The position numbers and the translations under genes are program-made. The notes under the pieces were generated by a model, which was not told where the DNA came from, ran no database searches, and was given only the letters and a program-made list of their open reading frames with translations. A stretch of DNA of 64,000 nt from Streptomyces spectabilis. GTDB taxonomy: Bacteria > Actinomycetota > Actinomycetes > Streptomycetales > Streptomycetaceae. The DNA is taken from the NCBI RefSeq assembly GCF_008704795.1, contig NZ_CP023690.1, positions 1,612,001-1,676,000 on the forward strand, in the 5' to 3' direction. Of this stretch, positions 52,364-61,305 are shown in pieces; the stretch's first letter is position 1; each line of letters starts with the position of its first letter.

Positions 52364-53209
52364 ATGGAGATCAACGCCCACCACACCAGCCTCGTCGCGC
52401 TCGGCGACTCCTTCACCGAGGGCATGTCCGACCTGCTGCCCGACGGCGGCTACCGCGGCTGGGCGGACGTCCTGGCCGAGCGCGTCGCGGCCCGCACCCC
52501 CGGCTTCCGGTACGCCAACCTCGCCGTGCGCGGCAAGCTCATCGGGCAGATCGTCGACGAGCAGGTCGACGTGGCGGCCGGGCTCGGCGCCGATGTGATC
52601 ACGCTCGTGGGCGGCCTCAACGACACCCTGCGCCCCAAGTGCGACATGGTGCGCGTACGCGACCTGCTCGAACAGGCCGTGGAGACCCTCGCCCCGTCCT
52701 GCAAGCAGCTCGTCCTGATGCGCAGCCCCGGCCGCCAGGGCCCGGTCCTCGAACGCTTCCGGCCGCGCATGGAGGAGCTCTTCTCCCACGTCGACGACCT
52801 CGCGGCCCGCCACGGCGCGGCCGTCGTCGACCTGTACGGGTCGACGACGCTCGGCGACCAGCGCATGTGGGACGTGGACCGGCTGCATCTGACGGCCGAG
52901 GGGCACCGCAGGGTCGCCGAAGCGGTGTGGCAGACGCTCGGCTACGCGCCGCAGGAGGACTGGCAGGCACCCCTGTCCGCTGCCGTACGGCCCTCCTGGT
53001 CCGCGCGGCGCATCGCCGACGCCCGCTTCGCCAAGCAGCACCTGGCCCCGTGGATCGGCCGCCGTCTGACGGGCCGCTCCTCCGGCGACGGCAGGACGGG
53101 CGCCCATGTGGACCCCACCACCGGCCGCGCCTTCTGGGTCACCCCGGCCGACGCCACGGCTCCCGGCCCGGTCCAGGCCTGGCAGCGCGTGGAGCCCGAC
53201 CCGGCCTGA
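52364..53209 (+). CDS. SGNH/GDSL-family hydrolase
   Basis: 281 residues from ATG at 52364 (MEINAHHTSLVALGDSFTEG). Block I LVALGDSFTEGMSD holds the catalytic Ser. The oxyanion Gly is in NLAVRGKLIGQ and the Asn in VGGLNDTLRPK near 86. The Asp-x-x-His near 172 (WDVDRLHLTAEGHRRVAEAV) completes the triad. No signal peptide is seen, so it is cytoplasmic, an esterase or lipase-like acyl hydrolase. It has a C-terminal extension of about 70 residues after the fold. Confidence 0.93.
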   Translation: MEINAHHTSLVALGDSFTEGMSDLLPDGGYRGWADVLAERVAARTPGFRYANLAVRGKLIGQIVDEQVDVAAGLGADVITLVGGLNDTLRPKCDMVRVRDLLEQAVETLAPSCKQLVLMRSPGRQGPVLERFRPRMEELFSHVDDLAARHGAAVVDLYGSTTLGDQRMWDVDRLHLTAEGHRRVAEAVWQTLGYAPQEDWQAPLSAAVRPSWSARRIADARFAKQHLAPWIGRRLTGRSSGDGRTGAHVDPTTGRAFWVTPADATAPGPVQAWQRVEPDPA

Positions 53210-53302
53210 CCCCGCGGCACATCCGGGTACACCGTGCACCCGCCCCTCCCTTCGTAGGTTCAGACGAACCCAGCCATGGCGCTGGCCTGCAGAAACCGCC
53301 AG

Positions 53303-53308
53303 TAGAAT
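53303..53308 (+). promoter_or_regulatory. Probable -10 element (TAGAAT) of a leaderless purB transcript
   Basis: TAGAAT ends 8 bp before the purB GTG. With a typical 6-8 bp discriminator the transcript would begin at or next to the start codon, and there is no Shine-Dalgarno sequence. This is inferred from spacing only. Confidence 0.5.
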
Positions 53309-53316
53309 GGCCGACT

Positions 53317-54759
53317 GTGACTGCTGCGCCTGCTAAGCCCCGTATCCCGAACGTCCTCGCCGGGCGTTACGCCTCCGCCGAGCTCGCCACGCTCTGGTCG
53401 CCCGAGCAGAAGGTCAAGCTCGAGCGTCAGCTCTGGCTCGCCGTGCTGCGTGCGCAGAAGGACCTCGGCATCGAGGTGCCGGACACGGCGCTCGCCGACT
53501 ACGAGCGGGTCCTCGACCAGGTCGACCTGGCCTCCATCGCCGAGCGCGAGAAGGTCACGCGCCACGATGTGAAGGCCCGCATCGAGGAGTTCAACGCCCT
53601 CGCCGGGCACGAGCACGTCCACAAGGGCATGACCTCCCGCGACCTCACGGAGAACGTGGAGCAGCTCCAGATCCGGCTCTCCCTCGAGCTGGTGCGGGAC
53701 CGCACGGTGGCGGTGCTCGCGCGGCTCGGCCGGCTCTCCGGCGAGTACGCGGAGCTGGTCATGGCGGGCCGCTCGCACAACGTGGCCGCGCAGGCGACGA
53801 CCCTCGGCAAGCGCTTCGCGACCGCCGCCGACGAGCTGCTCGTCGCCCACCGCCGCGTCGAGGACCTCCTCGGCCGCTACCCGCTGCGCGGCATCAAGGG
53901 CCCCGTCGGCACCGCGCAGGACATGCTGGACCTGCTCGGCGGCGACGCGGACAAGCTCGCCGACCTGGAGCGCCGCATCGCGACGCACCTGGGCTTCGAC
54001 CGTGCCTTCACCTCCGTCGGTCAGGTCTACCCGCGCTCCCTCGACTACGAGGTCGTCACGGCGCTCGTGCAGTTGGCCGCCGCGCCGTCGTCCCTGGCGA
54101 AGACGGTCCGGCTGATGGCCGGGCACGAGCTGGTCACCGAGGGCTTCAAGCCGGGCCAGGTCGGGTCGTCCGCCATGCCGCACAAGATGAACACCCGCTC
54201 CTGCGAGCGCGTCAACGGCCTGACGGTCATCCTGCGCGGCTACGCCTCCATGACCGCCGAGCTCGCCGGCGACCAGTGGAACGAGGGCGACGTGTCCTGC
54301 TCCGTGGTCCGCCGCGTGGCCCTGCCCGACGCCTTCTTCGCGCTCGACGGGCTCCTTGAGACGTTCCTGACGGTGCTCGACGAGTTCGGCGCGTTCCCCG
54401 CCGTCGTCGCTCGAGAGCTCGACCGCTATCTACCGTTCCTCGCCACCACCAAGGTGCTGATGGCGTCGGTGCGGGCGGGTGTGGGCCGTGAGGAGGCGCA
54501 CGAGGCGATCAAGGAGAACGCGGTGGCTTCCGCGCTCGCCATGCGTGAGCAGGGCGCCGAGCGCAACGAGCTCCTCGACAAGCTGGCCGCCGACTCCCGC
54601 ATCCCGCTGGACCGCGCGCAGCTGGACGAGCTGATGGCCGACAAGCTGTCCTTCACCGGCGCCGCCAGCGACCAGGTCGCCGCGGTCGTCGCGCAGATCG
54701 AGGCGGTGCTCAAGGAGCACCCCGCGGCTGCTGCGTACACGCCGGGCGCCATTCTCTGA
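53317..54759 (+). CDS. purB: Adenylosuccinate lyase
   Basis: 480 residues from GTG at 53317 (MTAAPAKPRIPNVLAGRYAS). It is a fumarase-superfamily lyase with GHEHVHKGMTSRDLTENVEQ near 92 and MAGRSHNVAAQATTLGKRF near 149. The SSAMPHKMNTRSCERVNGL signature near 287 holds the catalytic Ser. It acts twice in purine synthesis, releasing fumarate from SAICAR and adenylosuccinate. A longer in-frame reading upstream overlaps the SGNH hydrolase and is not real. Confidence 0.97.
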   Translation: MTAAPAKPRIPNVLAGRYASAELATLWSPEQKVKLERQLWLAVLRAQKDLGIEVPDTALADYERVLDQVDLASIAEREKVTRHDVKARIEEFNALAGHEHVHKGMTSRDLTENVEQLQIRLSLELVRDRTVAVLARLGRLSGEYAELVMAGRSHNVAAQATTLGKRFATAADELLVAHRRVEDLLGRYPLRGIKGPVGTAQDMLDLLGGDADKLADLERRIATHLGFDRAFTSVGQVYPRSLDYEVVTALVQLAAAPSSLAKTVRLMAGHELVTEGFKPGQVGSSAMPHKMNTRSCERVNGLTVILRGYASMTAELAGDQWNEGDVSCSVVRRVALPDAFFALDGLLETFLTVLDEFGAFPAVVARELDRYLPFLATTKVLMASVRAGVGREEAHEAIKENAVASALAMREQGAERNELLDKLAADSRIPLDRAQLDELMADKLSFTGAASDQVAAVVAQIEAVLKEHPAAAAYTPGAIL

Positions 54760-54827
54760 GGCGCGGTACCCCGCGCTCCCTCAGGCGTCGCCCTTCCGGC
54801 GGGCCGTGGCCCGCGCACCCCGCACGG

Positions 54828-55529
54828 TCAGCTCCGTGCCCGGTGCGCGCCGCGGCCCGCCTTGCGTATGCGTACCGCCACGAAGGCCAGGACGGCGAGG
54901 GCCACGATGGCGAGGACGACCTTCGAGTACAGGCCGACGACGTCGGTGACTTCGTGCCAGCGGGTGCCGAGGGCGTGGCCGACCAACACGAAGGCGCTGT
55001 TCCAGATCAGGCTGCCCGCGGTGGTGAGGCCGAGGAAGACGGGCAGGGGCATCCGCTCGATGCCCGCCGGTATCGAGATCATGCTGCGGAAGATCGGCAC
55101 CATGCGGCCGAAGAACACGGCCTTGGTGCCGTGCCGTCCGAACCACGCTTCCGTCCTCTCTATGTCGGACGTCTTGACGAGGGGCAGGCGGGCGGCTATC
55201 GCGACGGTGCGGTCGCGGCCGAGCAGCGCGCCGATGGCGTAGAGAGCGATGGCTCCCGCCACTGATCCGGCCGTGGTCCACAGCAGCGCGGCGAGGAGAC
55301 TGAACTTGCCCTGGCTCGCGGCGAATCCGGCGAGCGGCAGGATGACTTCGCTGGGCAGTGGCGGGAAGAGGTTCTCCAGCGCGATGGCCGCGCCCGCGCC
55401 TGCCGCGCCGAGCGAGTCCATGAGGTCGGCGGCCCAGCCCGCTATTCCGCCCGCGGGCGCTTCCGCCGATGCGGACGCGTGGGTGGCGAAGAGGTGCGCG
55501 TCGAGTGTGCGTCCAGCTGTGAGGATCAT
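54828..55529 (-). CDS. DedA-family membrane protein
   Basis: 233 residues from ATG at 55529 (MILTAGRTLDAHLFATHASA). It has the DedA/SNARE-associated core: ALENLFPPLPSEVILPLAGF near 50, FGRHGTKAVFFGRMVPIFRS near 118, then MISIPAGIERMPLPVFLGLT. About five membrane helices are predicted. DedA proteins include flippases for undecaprenyl phosphate and phospholipids. The start is on the opposite strand to the histidine kinase gene, 156 bp apart. Confidence 0.93.
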   Translation of the reverse strand: MILTAGRTLDAHLFATHASASAEAPAGGIAGWAADLMDSLGAAGAGAAIALENLFPPLPSEVILPLAGFAASQGKFSLLAALLWTTAGSVAGAIALYAIGALLGRDRTVAIAARLPLVKTSDIERTEAWFGRHGTKAVFFGRMVPIFRSMISIPAGIERMPLPVFLGLTTAGSLIWNSAFVLVGHALGTRWHEVTDVVGLYSKVVLAIVALAVLAFVAVRIRKAGRGAHRARS

Positions 55530-55685
55530 GCCTTCGACAGTACGAAATGCGCAGGCCACGGCGGTATGAGGGCCGCCGCAGAGTTCCACTGCGGGACGCC
55601 GTAGCGCCTGGCTGTGGGGGTCCTCAGCAAGGTGTGCGGTTTTCCGCAGTCCGCCGCGAGCGGCGCTCGGCTAGCGTGATTGATC

Positions 55686-56828
55686 ATGCGAAGCTCTCTC
55701 ATTCGCCGACTGCGCGTCGCCGTGGGCGTGCTGCTCGGGTTCCTCAGCGTGGTCGTCGAGCTGATCCTCACCCTGGCGTCGGGCCTCTGGCTGCTGCTCA
55801 CGCTCGGGCGGTCCGGCGTGGGTCGTAGCGAGTCGGGCGTGGTCGCCCGGGCCGCCCGCCGGTGGGCCGACGTGCAGCGGCGCCGGATGGCGAGGTGGTA
55901 CGGCGCGGAGATAGCGCCGCCGACGAGCGGCGCGTCCGCGCTGGCCTTCGTCGCCACGCGCTGGCCGGTGGGGCTGCTCGGCGGCATGGTCCTGCTGTGC
56001 GCCTTGATAGGTGGGGGCTATGCCTCGCTGCTGCTGTGGGGCTGGGCCGCGGTCGATCTGAGCAGATGGCCGATGACCATGGGCGTCTCCGGCTTCGGCG
56101 GGTTGTTCCTGCTGTTCCTGGCCGCTCAGGGGGTAGGGGCGGTGGCGCTGATGGACGAGCGCCTCGCGCGGCACTTCCTCGGCCCGAGCGCCCGCCAGCG
56201 CATGCAGCGCCGCATCGGGGAGCTGGCGGAGAGCCGTGCCGGTGTCGTGGAGGCGGTGCACGACGAGCGGCGCCGTATCGAGCGCGATCTGCACGACGGC
56301 GTCCAGCAGCGTCTGGTGGCACTGGGCATGCTGCTCGGCCGGGCCCGTCGCACGCCTGATCCGAAGAAGTCGGCGGCGCTGCTGCGCCAGGCGCACGAGG
56401 AGAGTCAGCAGGCGCTGGTGGAACTGCGGGAGGTGGCCTGGCGCGTGTATCCGGCGGCGCTGGACGAGGGCGGGCTCGCGGCGGCTCTGGAGACGGTCGC
56501 GGAGCGCGCCGCGATCCCGGTCCGCCTGGACTGCGAGCTGCGGGCCTCACCGCCGCCCACGGCCCAGGCCGTCGCGTACTTCGTGGCCGCCGAGGCCGTG
56601 ACGAACGCGGTCAAGCACTCGGGCGCCAGCCTGGTCACGGTGCGTGCCGACGGCGCGGAGGGGGTGCTGCGGCTGCGGGTGGAGGACGACGGCCGTGGCG
56701 GCGCCGATCCGTCGGGCGGTGGGCTGCTCGGGCTGACGCGTCGGGTCGCGGCGCTCGACGGTACGTTCAGCGTGGCCAGTCCGGCCGGAGGCCCCACTGT
56801 CATCACCGCGGAGTTGCCATGCGTGTAA
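55686..56828 (+). CDS. Sensor histidine kinase (NarL-type, HisKA_3)
   Basis: 380 residues from ATG at 55686; a TTG 6 bp earlier is an alternative. Two N-terminal transmembrane segments lie around 15-40 and 90-125, with a third at 135-160. The HisKA_3 helix holds the phosphoacceptor His in RRRIERDLHDGVQQRLVALG near 198. The N-box is AAEAVTNAVKHSGAS near 302, and the G-box follows in DDGRGGADPSGGGLLGLTRR. It overlaps the response regulator by 10 bp, so they are a pair. The signal is unknown. Confidence 0.95.
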   Translation: MRSSLIRRLRVAVGVLLGFLSVVVELILTLASGLWLLLTLGRSGVGRSESGVVARAARRWADVQRRRMARWYGAEIAPPTSGASALAFVATRWPVGLLGGMVLLCALIGGGYASLLLWGWAAVDLSRWPMTMGVSGFGGLFLLFLAAQGVGAVALMDERLARHFLGPSARQRMQRRIGELAESRAGVVEAVHDERRRIERDLHDGVQQRLVALGMLLGRARRTPDPKKSAALLRQAHEESQQALVELREVAWRVYPAALDEGGLAAALETVAERAAIPVRLDCELRASPPPTAQAVAYFVAAEAVTNAVKHSGASLVTVRADGAEGVLRLRVEDDGRGGADPSGGGLLGLTRRVAALDGTFSVASPAGGPTVITAELPCV

Positions 56829-57463
56829 TGCTCGCCGACGATTCGACGCTGCTGCGGGAGGGGCTCGCTCGACTCCTTGCGGACGAGGGGCACGAGGTGA
56901 CGGCGTCCGTGGGCGATGCGCAGGCGCTGCTCGACGCGATCGCGGCCGATCCGCCGGACGCCGCGGTGGTGGATGTCCGGATGCCTCCGACGCACACGGA
57001 CGAGGGTCTGCGTGCGGCCCTTGAGATCCGTCGGTCCTGGCCGGGCACAGGGGTCCTGGTGCTGTCCCAGTATGTGGAGCGGCGGTATGCGACGGACCTG
57101 TTGACCACCGCCACGGAGGGGGTGGGCTATCTCCTGAAGGACCGGGTGGTGCAGGTCGACGAGTTCTTGGACGCCCTGGACCGGGTGGGTGCGGGTCGTA
57201 CGGCTTTCGACCCGGAGGTCGTGCGCCAGTTGCTGACGTTCAGCCGTCACGCCGATCCGCTGGCGCGGTTGACGGACCGGGAGCGCGAGGTGCTGGGGAG
57301 GATGGCGCAGGGGCATACGAACGCGGCGATCGCGGAGCAGCTGCACGTGTCGCAGAGCGCGGTGGAGAAGTATGTGAACGCGATCTTCGACAAGTTGGAG
57401 CTGTCGTCGACAAGCGGGTACAGCCGCAGGGTTCTGGCGATCCTGCGCTATCTGGGGTCGTGA
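56819..57463 (+). CDS. LuxR-family response regulator
   Basis: 214 residues (MRVMLADDSTLLREGLARLL). The receiver domain (1-120) has DD near 7, the phosphoacceptor Asp in PDAAVVDVRMPPTHTD near 50 and the KD end near 102. The LuxR helix-turn-helix (150-210) is LTDREREVLGRMAQGHTNAA, IAEQLHVSQSAVEKYVNAIF. It overlaps its kinase by 10 bp. The targets are unknown; autoregulation or the divergent DedA gene are candidates. Confidence 0.96.
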   Translation: MRVMLADDSTLLREGLARLLADEGHEVTASVGDAQALLDAIAADPPDAAVVDVRMPPTHTDEGLRAALEIRRSWPGTGVLVLSQYVERRYATDLLTTATEGVGYLLKDRVVQVDEFLDALDRVGAGRTAFDPEVVRQLLTFSRHADPLARLTDREREVLGRMAQGHTNAAIAEQLHVSQSAVEKYVNAIFDKLELSSTSGYSRRVLAILRYLGS

Positions 57464-57580
57464 GGTGAGGCCGTGGGGGTGGTGGCGGGATCGCCCGGTG
57501 GGGCGGAAGGGCCCGCCGGGGAGCGGGCGCTGCTCGTGGGCCATGGGGAGCAGGGCTGTTGGCGTTCCCGAAGGGCCGCT

Positions 57581-57622
57581 GGCGGGGCCGTCCCCGAGGG
57601 GGAGTGAGGGGGCGGCCCCGCC
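57581..57622. terminator. Bidirectional hairpin between response regulator and lysA
   Basis: GGCGGGGCCG (57581-57590) pairs perfectly with CGGCCCCGCC (57613-57622) across 22 nt, between two convergent genes. Confidence 0.65.
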
Positions 57623-57632
57623 TTCGCGGCGG

Positions 57633-59015
57633 CTAGAGGCCGACGTCCCGGCTGCGGATGTCCTCAAGGGACTCGCGGCGCACCAGGAGCCGGGCGTGGC
57701 CGCCTTCGACGGCGACGACCGGCGGGCGGCCGACGAGGTTGTAGCCGGAGGCCATCGACAGGTGGTAGGCGCCCGCGACGGGCACGGCGAGCAGATCGCC
57801 AGGGTGGGTGTCGCCGGGCAGTTGGATGTCGGTGGCGAGGACGTCCCCGGCTTCGCAGTGCCGGCCGACGACGGTGACGGTGGCGGGCGCGGCGGTGGAG
57901 CGGCGTCCGATGAGGCGCGGCAGATAGCGCACTCCGTACAGCGCGGGGCGCGGGTTGTCGCTCATGCCACCGTCGACGGCGACGAAGGTCCGCTCGCTGG
58001 TGCGCTTCACGGACAGGACGCGGTAGAGGGCGACACCGGCGGGTCCCGCGATGGCGCGGCCGGGCTCGACGACCAGACGGGGCACGGGGAGGCCGGCCGC
58101 CGCGCAGCTCTCGGCGAGTTCGGTGCGCACCTTGCGGGCCAGCGTGGTGATGTCGAGCGCGTCCTCGCCGGGGCGGTAGGCGATGCCGTGGCCGCCGCCG
58201 AGGTCCAGTTCGGGCAGGGTGATGCCGTGGTGCTCCTTGATGCGCGCCATCAGGCCGACGAGCCGGCGCACGGCGCACAGGTACGGCTTGTCCGTGGTGA
58301 TCTGCGAGCCCAAGTGGCAGTGCAGCCCGACCAGTTCGAGCCCGGGCTGGTCCAGGATGCGGGCGATGGCGTGCTGGGCGGAGCCGTCGGTGATGGACAG
58401 GCCGAACTTCTGGTCCTCGGTGCCGGTGCGGATCTTGCTGTGGCCACCCGCGGCGATGCCCGGGACGACGCGTACGAGGACCTTCTGGCGGCTGCCGTGG
58501 GGCACGGCCGAGGCGAGCCGGGCGATCTCCGACGCGCTGTCGATGACGATGCGCCCGACGCCGAGCCGCAGGGCGGCGTGCAGGTCCTGCGGGCTCTTGG
58601 CGTTGCCGTGCAGGACGATGCGGTCGGCGGGGAAGCCGGTGGTGACGGCGAGTTCGAGCTCGCCCGCGGAGCACACGTCGAGGCCGAGCCCCTCCTCCGC
58701 GACCCAGTGCGCCATGGCACGGCACAGGAAGGCCTTGGCCGCGTACAGCACGTCGGCGTTGGGGAAGGCGTGCAAATAGGTGCGGCAGCGGTCGCGTACG
58801 TCGGCTTCGTCCAGGAGGTAGGCGGGGGTGCCGAAGCGGTCCGCTATCTCGGTGAGTGCCACGCCGCCGACGGACAGGTCGCCGTGCGGGAGCCGCGTCG
58901 TGGAGTGCGGCCAGACCGTCAGGTCGTCGGCGGGGTCGGCCGCGGCGTCCAGGGGCGCGGCGGATGCGGGGGCCGCGGCGTGGTCTCGGGCCGCGGGCAG
59001 GTCGGCAAGGGTCAT
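57633..59015 (-). CDS. lysA: Diaminopimelate decarboxylase
   Basis: 460 residues from ATG at 59015 with GAGGAG 7 bp upstream; a longer in-frame reading is not supported. It has the alanine-racemase-like barrel with PLP lysine in DVLYAAKAFLCRAMAHW near 118. The conserved HGNAKSPQDL, GLHCHLGSQI near 238 and LDLGGGHGIAYRPGE near 270 follow, and VEPGRAIAGPAGV near 314 binds phosphate. The second-subunit catalytic Cys is in VVGRHCEAGDVLATD near 391. It decarboxylates meso-diaminopimelate to lysine. An Ala-rich N-terminal extension of about 40 residues is extra. Confidence 0.94.
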   Translation of the reverse strand: MTLADLPAARDHAAAPASAAPLDAAADPADDLTVWPHSTTRLPHGDLSVGGVALTEIADRFGTPAYLLDEADVRDRCRTYLHAFPNADVLYAAKAFLCRAMAHWVAEEGLGLDVCSAGELELAVTTGFPADRIVLHGNAKSPQDLHAALRLGVGRIVIDSASEIARLASAVPHGSRQKVLVRVVPGIAAGGHSKIRTGTEDQKFGLSITDGSAQHAIARILDQPGLELVGLHCHLGSQITTDKPYLCAVRRLVGLMARIKEHHGITLPELDLGGGHGIAYRPGEDALDITTLARKVRTELAESCAAAGLPVPRLVVEPGRAIAGPAGVALYRVLSVKRTSERTFVAVDGGMSDNPRPALYGVRYLPRLIGRRSTAAPATVTVVGRHCEAGDVLATDIQLPGDTHPGDLLAVPVAGAYHLSMASGYNLVGRPPVVAVEGGHARLLVRRESLEDIRSRDVGL

Positions 59016-59062
59016 GGCAAGCTCCTCGTTTCGCCTCGTCTTCACGTCGTCACCTGGCCGTC

Positions 59063-59599
59063 TCAGCCGATCCAGGCGGTCAGCGCGCCGACCAGGGCGG
59101 CGGCCCCGGTGACCCGCAGCGCACCCACGGTCTGCGGATCCCACTCCCGCCGGCGCGCGGGGCGGCGGGACGAAGGGGCGCCGACGGACGGCACGGCGAC
59201 CGGCGGTACGGAAACGGCCGGAGGTGCGGAAGTGACCCGCGATGCGGAAGTGACCCGCGGTGCGGAGGTGACCTGCGGCGCGGAGGAGGCCCGGGCTGTG
59301 GAGGTGACCGGTGCGTCGGAGGTGAGCCGCGGGTCGACGGTGACCCGGGTGACGCCCAGGGGTTCGGTGAGGGCGCGCAGCGCCGGTTCGGAGAGGCGGA
59401 TGCGGGGCTGGCGGGCGCCGAGCGTGGCGGTCAGCCGCTCCTCGGAGGTGAAGGCGACGGCGGTGCGGCCGCCGACGGGTGTGCGGAACAGGCGGGCGAC
59501 GAAGCCCGCGGGTCCCGGCCGGACGGGTACGAACAGCGGTCCGGCCGGGCCCCGTTCAGCAGGCTCGGGGTCTTCGCCGCACACCAGGGGCTGGGTCAT
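59063..59599 (-). CDS. SAV_915-like protein with hexapeptide repeats
   Basis: 178 residues from ATG at 59599 (MTQPLVCGEDPEPAERGPAG) with AAGGAGG upstream. Residues about 20-95 (PLFVPVRPGPAGFVARLFRT then GGRTAVAFTSEERL) match the SAV_915/SseB-like conserved block. Residues about 95-150 hold a TSAPxV-type hexapeptide repeat encoded by 18-bp DNA repeats. The end carries a short hydrophobic helix (VTGAAALVGALTAWIG). It lies 47 bp upstream of lysA on the same strand. Function is unknown. Confidence 0.75.
   Translation of the reverse strand: MTQPLVCGEDPEPAERGPAGPLFVPVRPGPAGFVARLFRTPVGGRTAVAFTSEERLTATLGARQPRIRLSEPALRALTEPLGVTRVTVDPRLTSDAPVTSTARASSAPQVTSAPRVTSASRVTSAPPAVSVPPVAVPSVGAPSSRRPARRREWDPQTVGALRVTGAAALVGALTAWIG
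59220..59330. repeat. Degenerate 18-bp tandem repeat inside SAV_915-like gene
   Basis: About six degenerate copies of a unit such as GCGGAAGTGACCCGCGAT lie in frame and encode TSAPxV-like hexapeptides. The number of copies is likely to vary between strains. Confidence 0.8.
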
Positions 59600-59977
59600 G
59601 GTTCCTCCTTGAGCAGCCTCGGGCGAGGCTCTCGTGGGTCGGGCGGGCGCCGCGGGCTCGGTCGCGCGGGCGCCGTTCGTCCGGTGACGAGCACCGGGCA
59701 CATGGTGACGTTATGCCCGGCACGGGGTGTCAACCGACCCTCCATGACGTCCCGTTGACGGCGAAGGGGTGCACGCTGACACTCTGCTGACGCGCCCCCG
59801 GCCGACGGGCCCGGAACGAGTGAACGGGGCGCGGCCGCGGGCGAGCCGCCGAGGTCCGCTGCACCCCTCGCCCGGCCGAGGCGCACCCGCGCCCGACCGA
59901 CGCACAGCCACGCCCGGCCCGAGGCGCAGCCCCGCCCGCCGCAGCCCGCCCGAGGCCCGGCGCTCAAGGCGCAGCCC
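59600..59977. other. Intergenic region between SAV_915-like gene and kdpE
   Basis: 378 bp, very GC-rich, with Pro/Arg-type low-complexity composition in every frame. The 120-codon readings here have no recognisable features. I see no RNA gene or strong hairpin. Confidence 0.45.
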
Positions 59978-60661
59978 TCACTCCTCGAACCGGTACCCCA
60001 TCCCCGGCGCGGTGATCAGATGCCGTGGATGGGACGGGTCGGGCTCCAGCTTGCGGCGCAGTTGGGCCATGTACACGCGCAGATAGTTGGTGCGCGTGCT
60101 GTGCGAGGGCCCCCACACCTCGCCGAGCAGCTGCTGCTGGCTGACCAGACGGCCGCGGTGGCGGATCAGGACCTCCAGGAAGTGCCACTCGGTCGGCGTG
60201 AGGCGCACGACGCGGCCGTCGCGCAAGGCCTTCTTGGCCAGCAGATCGAGGGTGAAGCCCGGGGTCTCGACGAGCGCCGGTGCCGCGTCGTGGTCCGCGG
60301 GCCGGGTCCTGCGGGCCGCGGCCCGCAGCCGGGCGAGGAGTTCGTCCATGCTGAACGGTTTGGGGATGTAGTCGTCGGCGCCCGCGTCGAGCGCCGCGAC
60401 CTTCTCGTCGGAGGCCTGGCGGGCGGACACGACGAGGATCGGGGCGCGGCTGAACCCGCGCAGCCAGCCGATCAGATCGATGCCGTCCATGTCGGGCAGT
60501 CCGAGATCAAGGAGGACCACGTCCGGCGGACGTGCCGACGCCAGACGCTGGGCCATGCCCCCGTCGACCGCCGCGTCCACCTCGTACTTACGCGCCTTGA
60601 GGTTGATCTCCAGAGCCCGTACGAGCTGTGGGTCGTCCTCGACCACCAGCACCCGGGTCAT
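59978..60661 (-). CDS. kdpE: KdpE-type response regulator
   Basis: 227 residues from ATG at 60661 (MTRVLVVEDDPQLVRALEIN). The receiver has Asp pairs near 9, the phosphoacceptor in DVVLLDLGLPDMDGIDLIGW near 52 and YIPKPFSMDELLARLRAAAR near 99. The OmpR/PhoB winged helix ends VYMAQLRRKLEPDPSHPRHL, ITAPGMGYRFE, the KdpE-like end. In Kdp systems KdpE activates kdpFABC at low K+. Here no kdpD sensor is adjacent, and it is divergent from a lone kdpB. Confidence 0.88.
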   Translation of the reverse strand: MTRVLVVEDDPQLVRALEINLKARKYEVDAAVDGGMAQRLASARPPDVVLLDLGLPDMDGIDLIGWLRGFSRAPILVVSARQASDEKVAALDAGADDYIPKPFSMDELLARLRAAARRTRPADHDAAPALVETPGFTLDLLAKKALRDGRVVRLTPTEWHFLEVLIRHRGRLVSQQQLLGEVWGPSHSTRTNYLRVYMAQLRRKLEPDPSHPRHLITAPGMGYRFEE

Positions 60662-60789
60662 CGGTGTGCCGCCTCCTGACAGTGGGGGCGGACCCTGCCC
60701 GCGACCGTACGCGGCCGAAGCGGAACGGGCCCACAGAATTAGTGCGGTCCCGTGAAGCAAAGCGCCCACCAGCGCGTTCGCCGCGTCTC

Positions 60790-60838
60790 TTGATGCCTCT
60801 CATACGGCGGGGTCAACTGCGTTGACGCCTCTCATACG
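60790..60838. promoter_or_regulatory. Two 17-bp direct repeats, candidate KdpE sites
   Basis: TTGATGCCTCTCATACG (60790-60806) and TTGACGCCTCTCATACG (60822-60838) differ at one base. Their starts are 32 bp apart, about three helical turns, as for a regulator binding one DNA face. Confidence 0.55.
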
Positions 60839-60900
60839 TGGGGGCCAAGGCCGTACGAGAACACGCCGGGGCGCGCGCGACGGCGTGGTTCCAAGAAAAA

Positions 60901-60942
60901 CGTCCCGGGTCCCGACCCCCCTCGTGGCCGGGACCCGGGACG
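60901..60942. terminator. Strong hairpin in the kdp leader region
   Basis: CGTCCCGGGTCCCG (60901-60914) pairs perfectly with CGGGACCCGGGACG (60929-60942) across 14 nt; AAGAAAAA precedes it. It may be a terminator or attenuator, or part of a structured leader. Confidence 0.6.
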
Positions 60943-61305
60943 TCCGCCTGGACGGACGACGGGTGCCCCGGTGCGGGGCGCACACGGTCCCTACCCCCGT
61001 ACTGGACCTGCGCGCTGTAGGCGGTGGTCGTCGTCACACGCCTTCGACCCCGCACCGGGTTCCGTTCGTCCGTCCCCCCGTGGTGATCAGTCTTGGGCCG
61101 GTTCCGGACGTTCCCGTTCTTGTTGACGCTCTCCTGATGCGCCATCAGGGCCTCTTGACGCGGTCTTGACGGGTGGTCAGGGGCGCTGTCAGAGCGTCAT
61201 CAATTCCCGGTCGCGAAGGTGAACCAGGGAGGGCCGCACGGCTACCTTCCTCTGCGCGCGGCCGCGCTCCGCGGCCGCTCCCCCTGCAGAAAGTCACCCT
61301 CACCG

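Larger units (their letters stand above)
60662..61305. promoter_or_regulatory. Divergent region between kdpE and kdpB
   Basis: 644 bp without a credible gene; no kdpF or kdpA remnant is recognisable. It contains the direct repeats at 60790-60838 and a strong hairpin at 60901-60942. Where kdpB starts is uncertain, so part of this may be leader. Confidence 0.6.

Noticed and set aside
60813..61169. Short frames on both strands in the kdpE-kdpB gap
   Set aside because: Arg/Pro-rich translations with no KdpF, KdpA or KdpD similarity that I can see.
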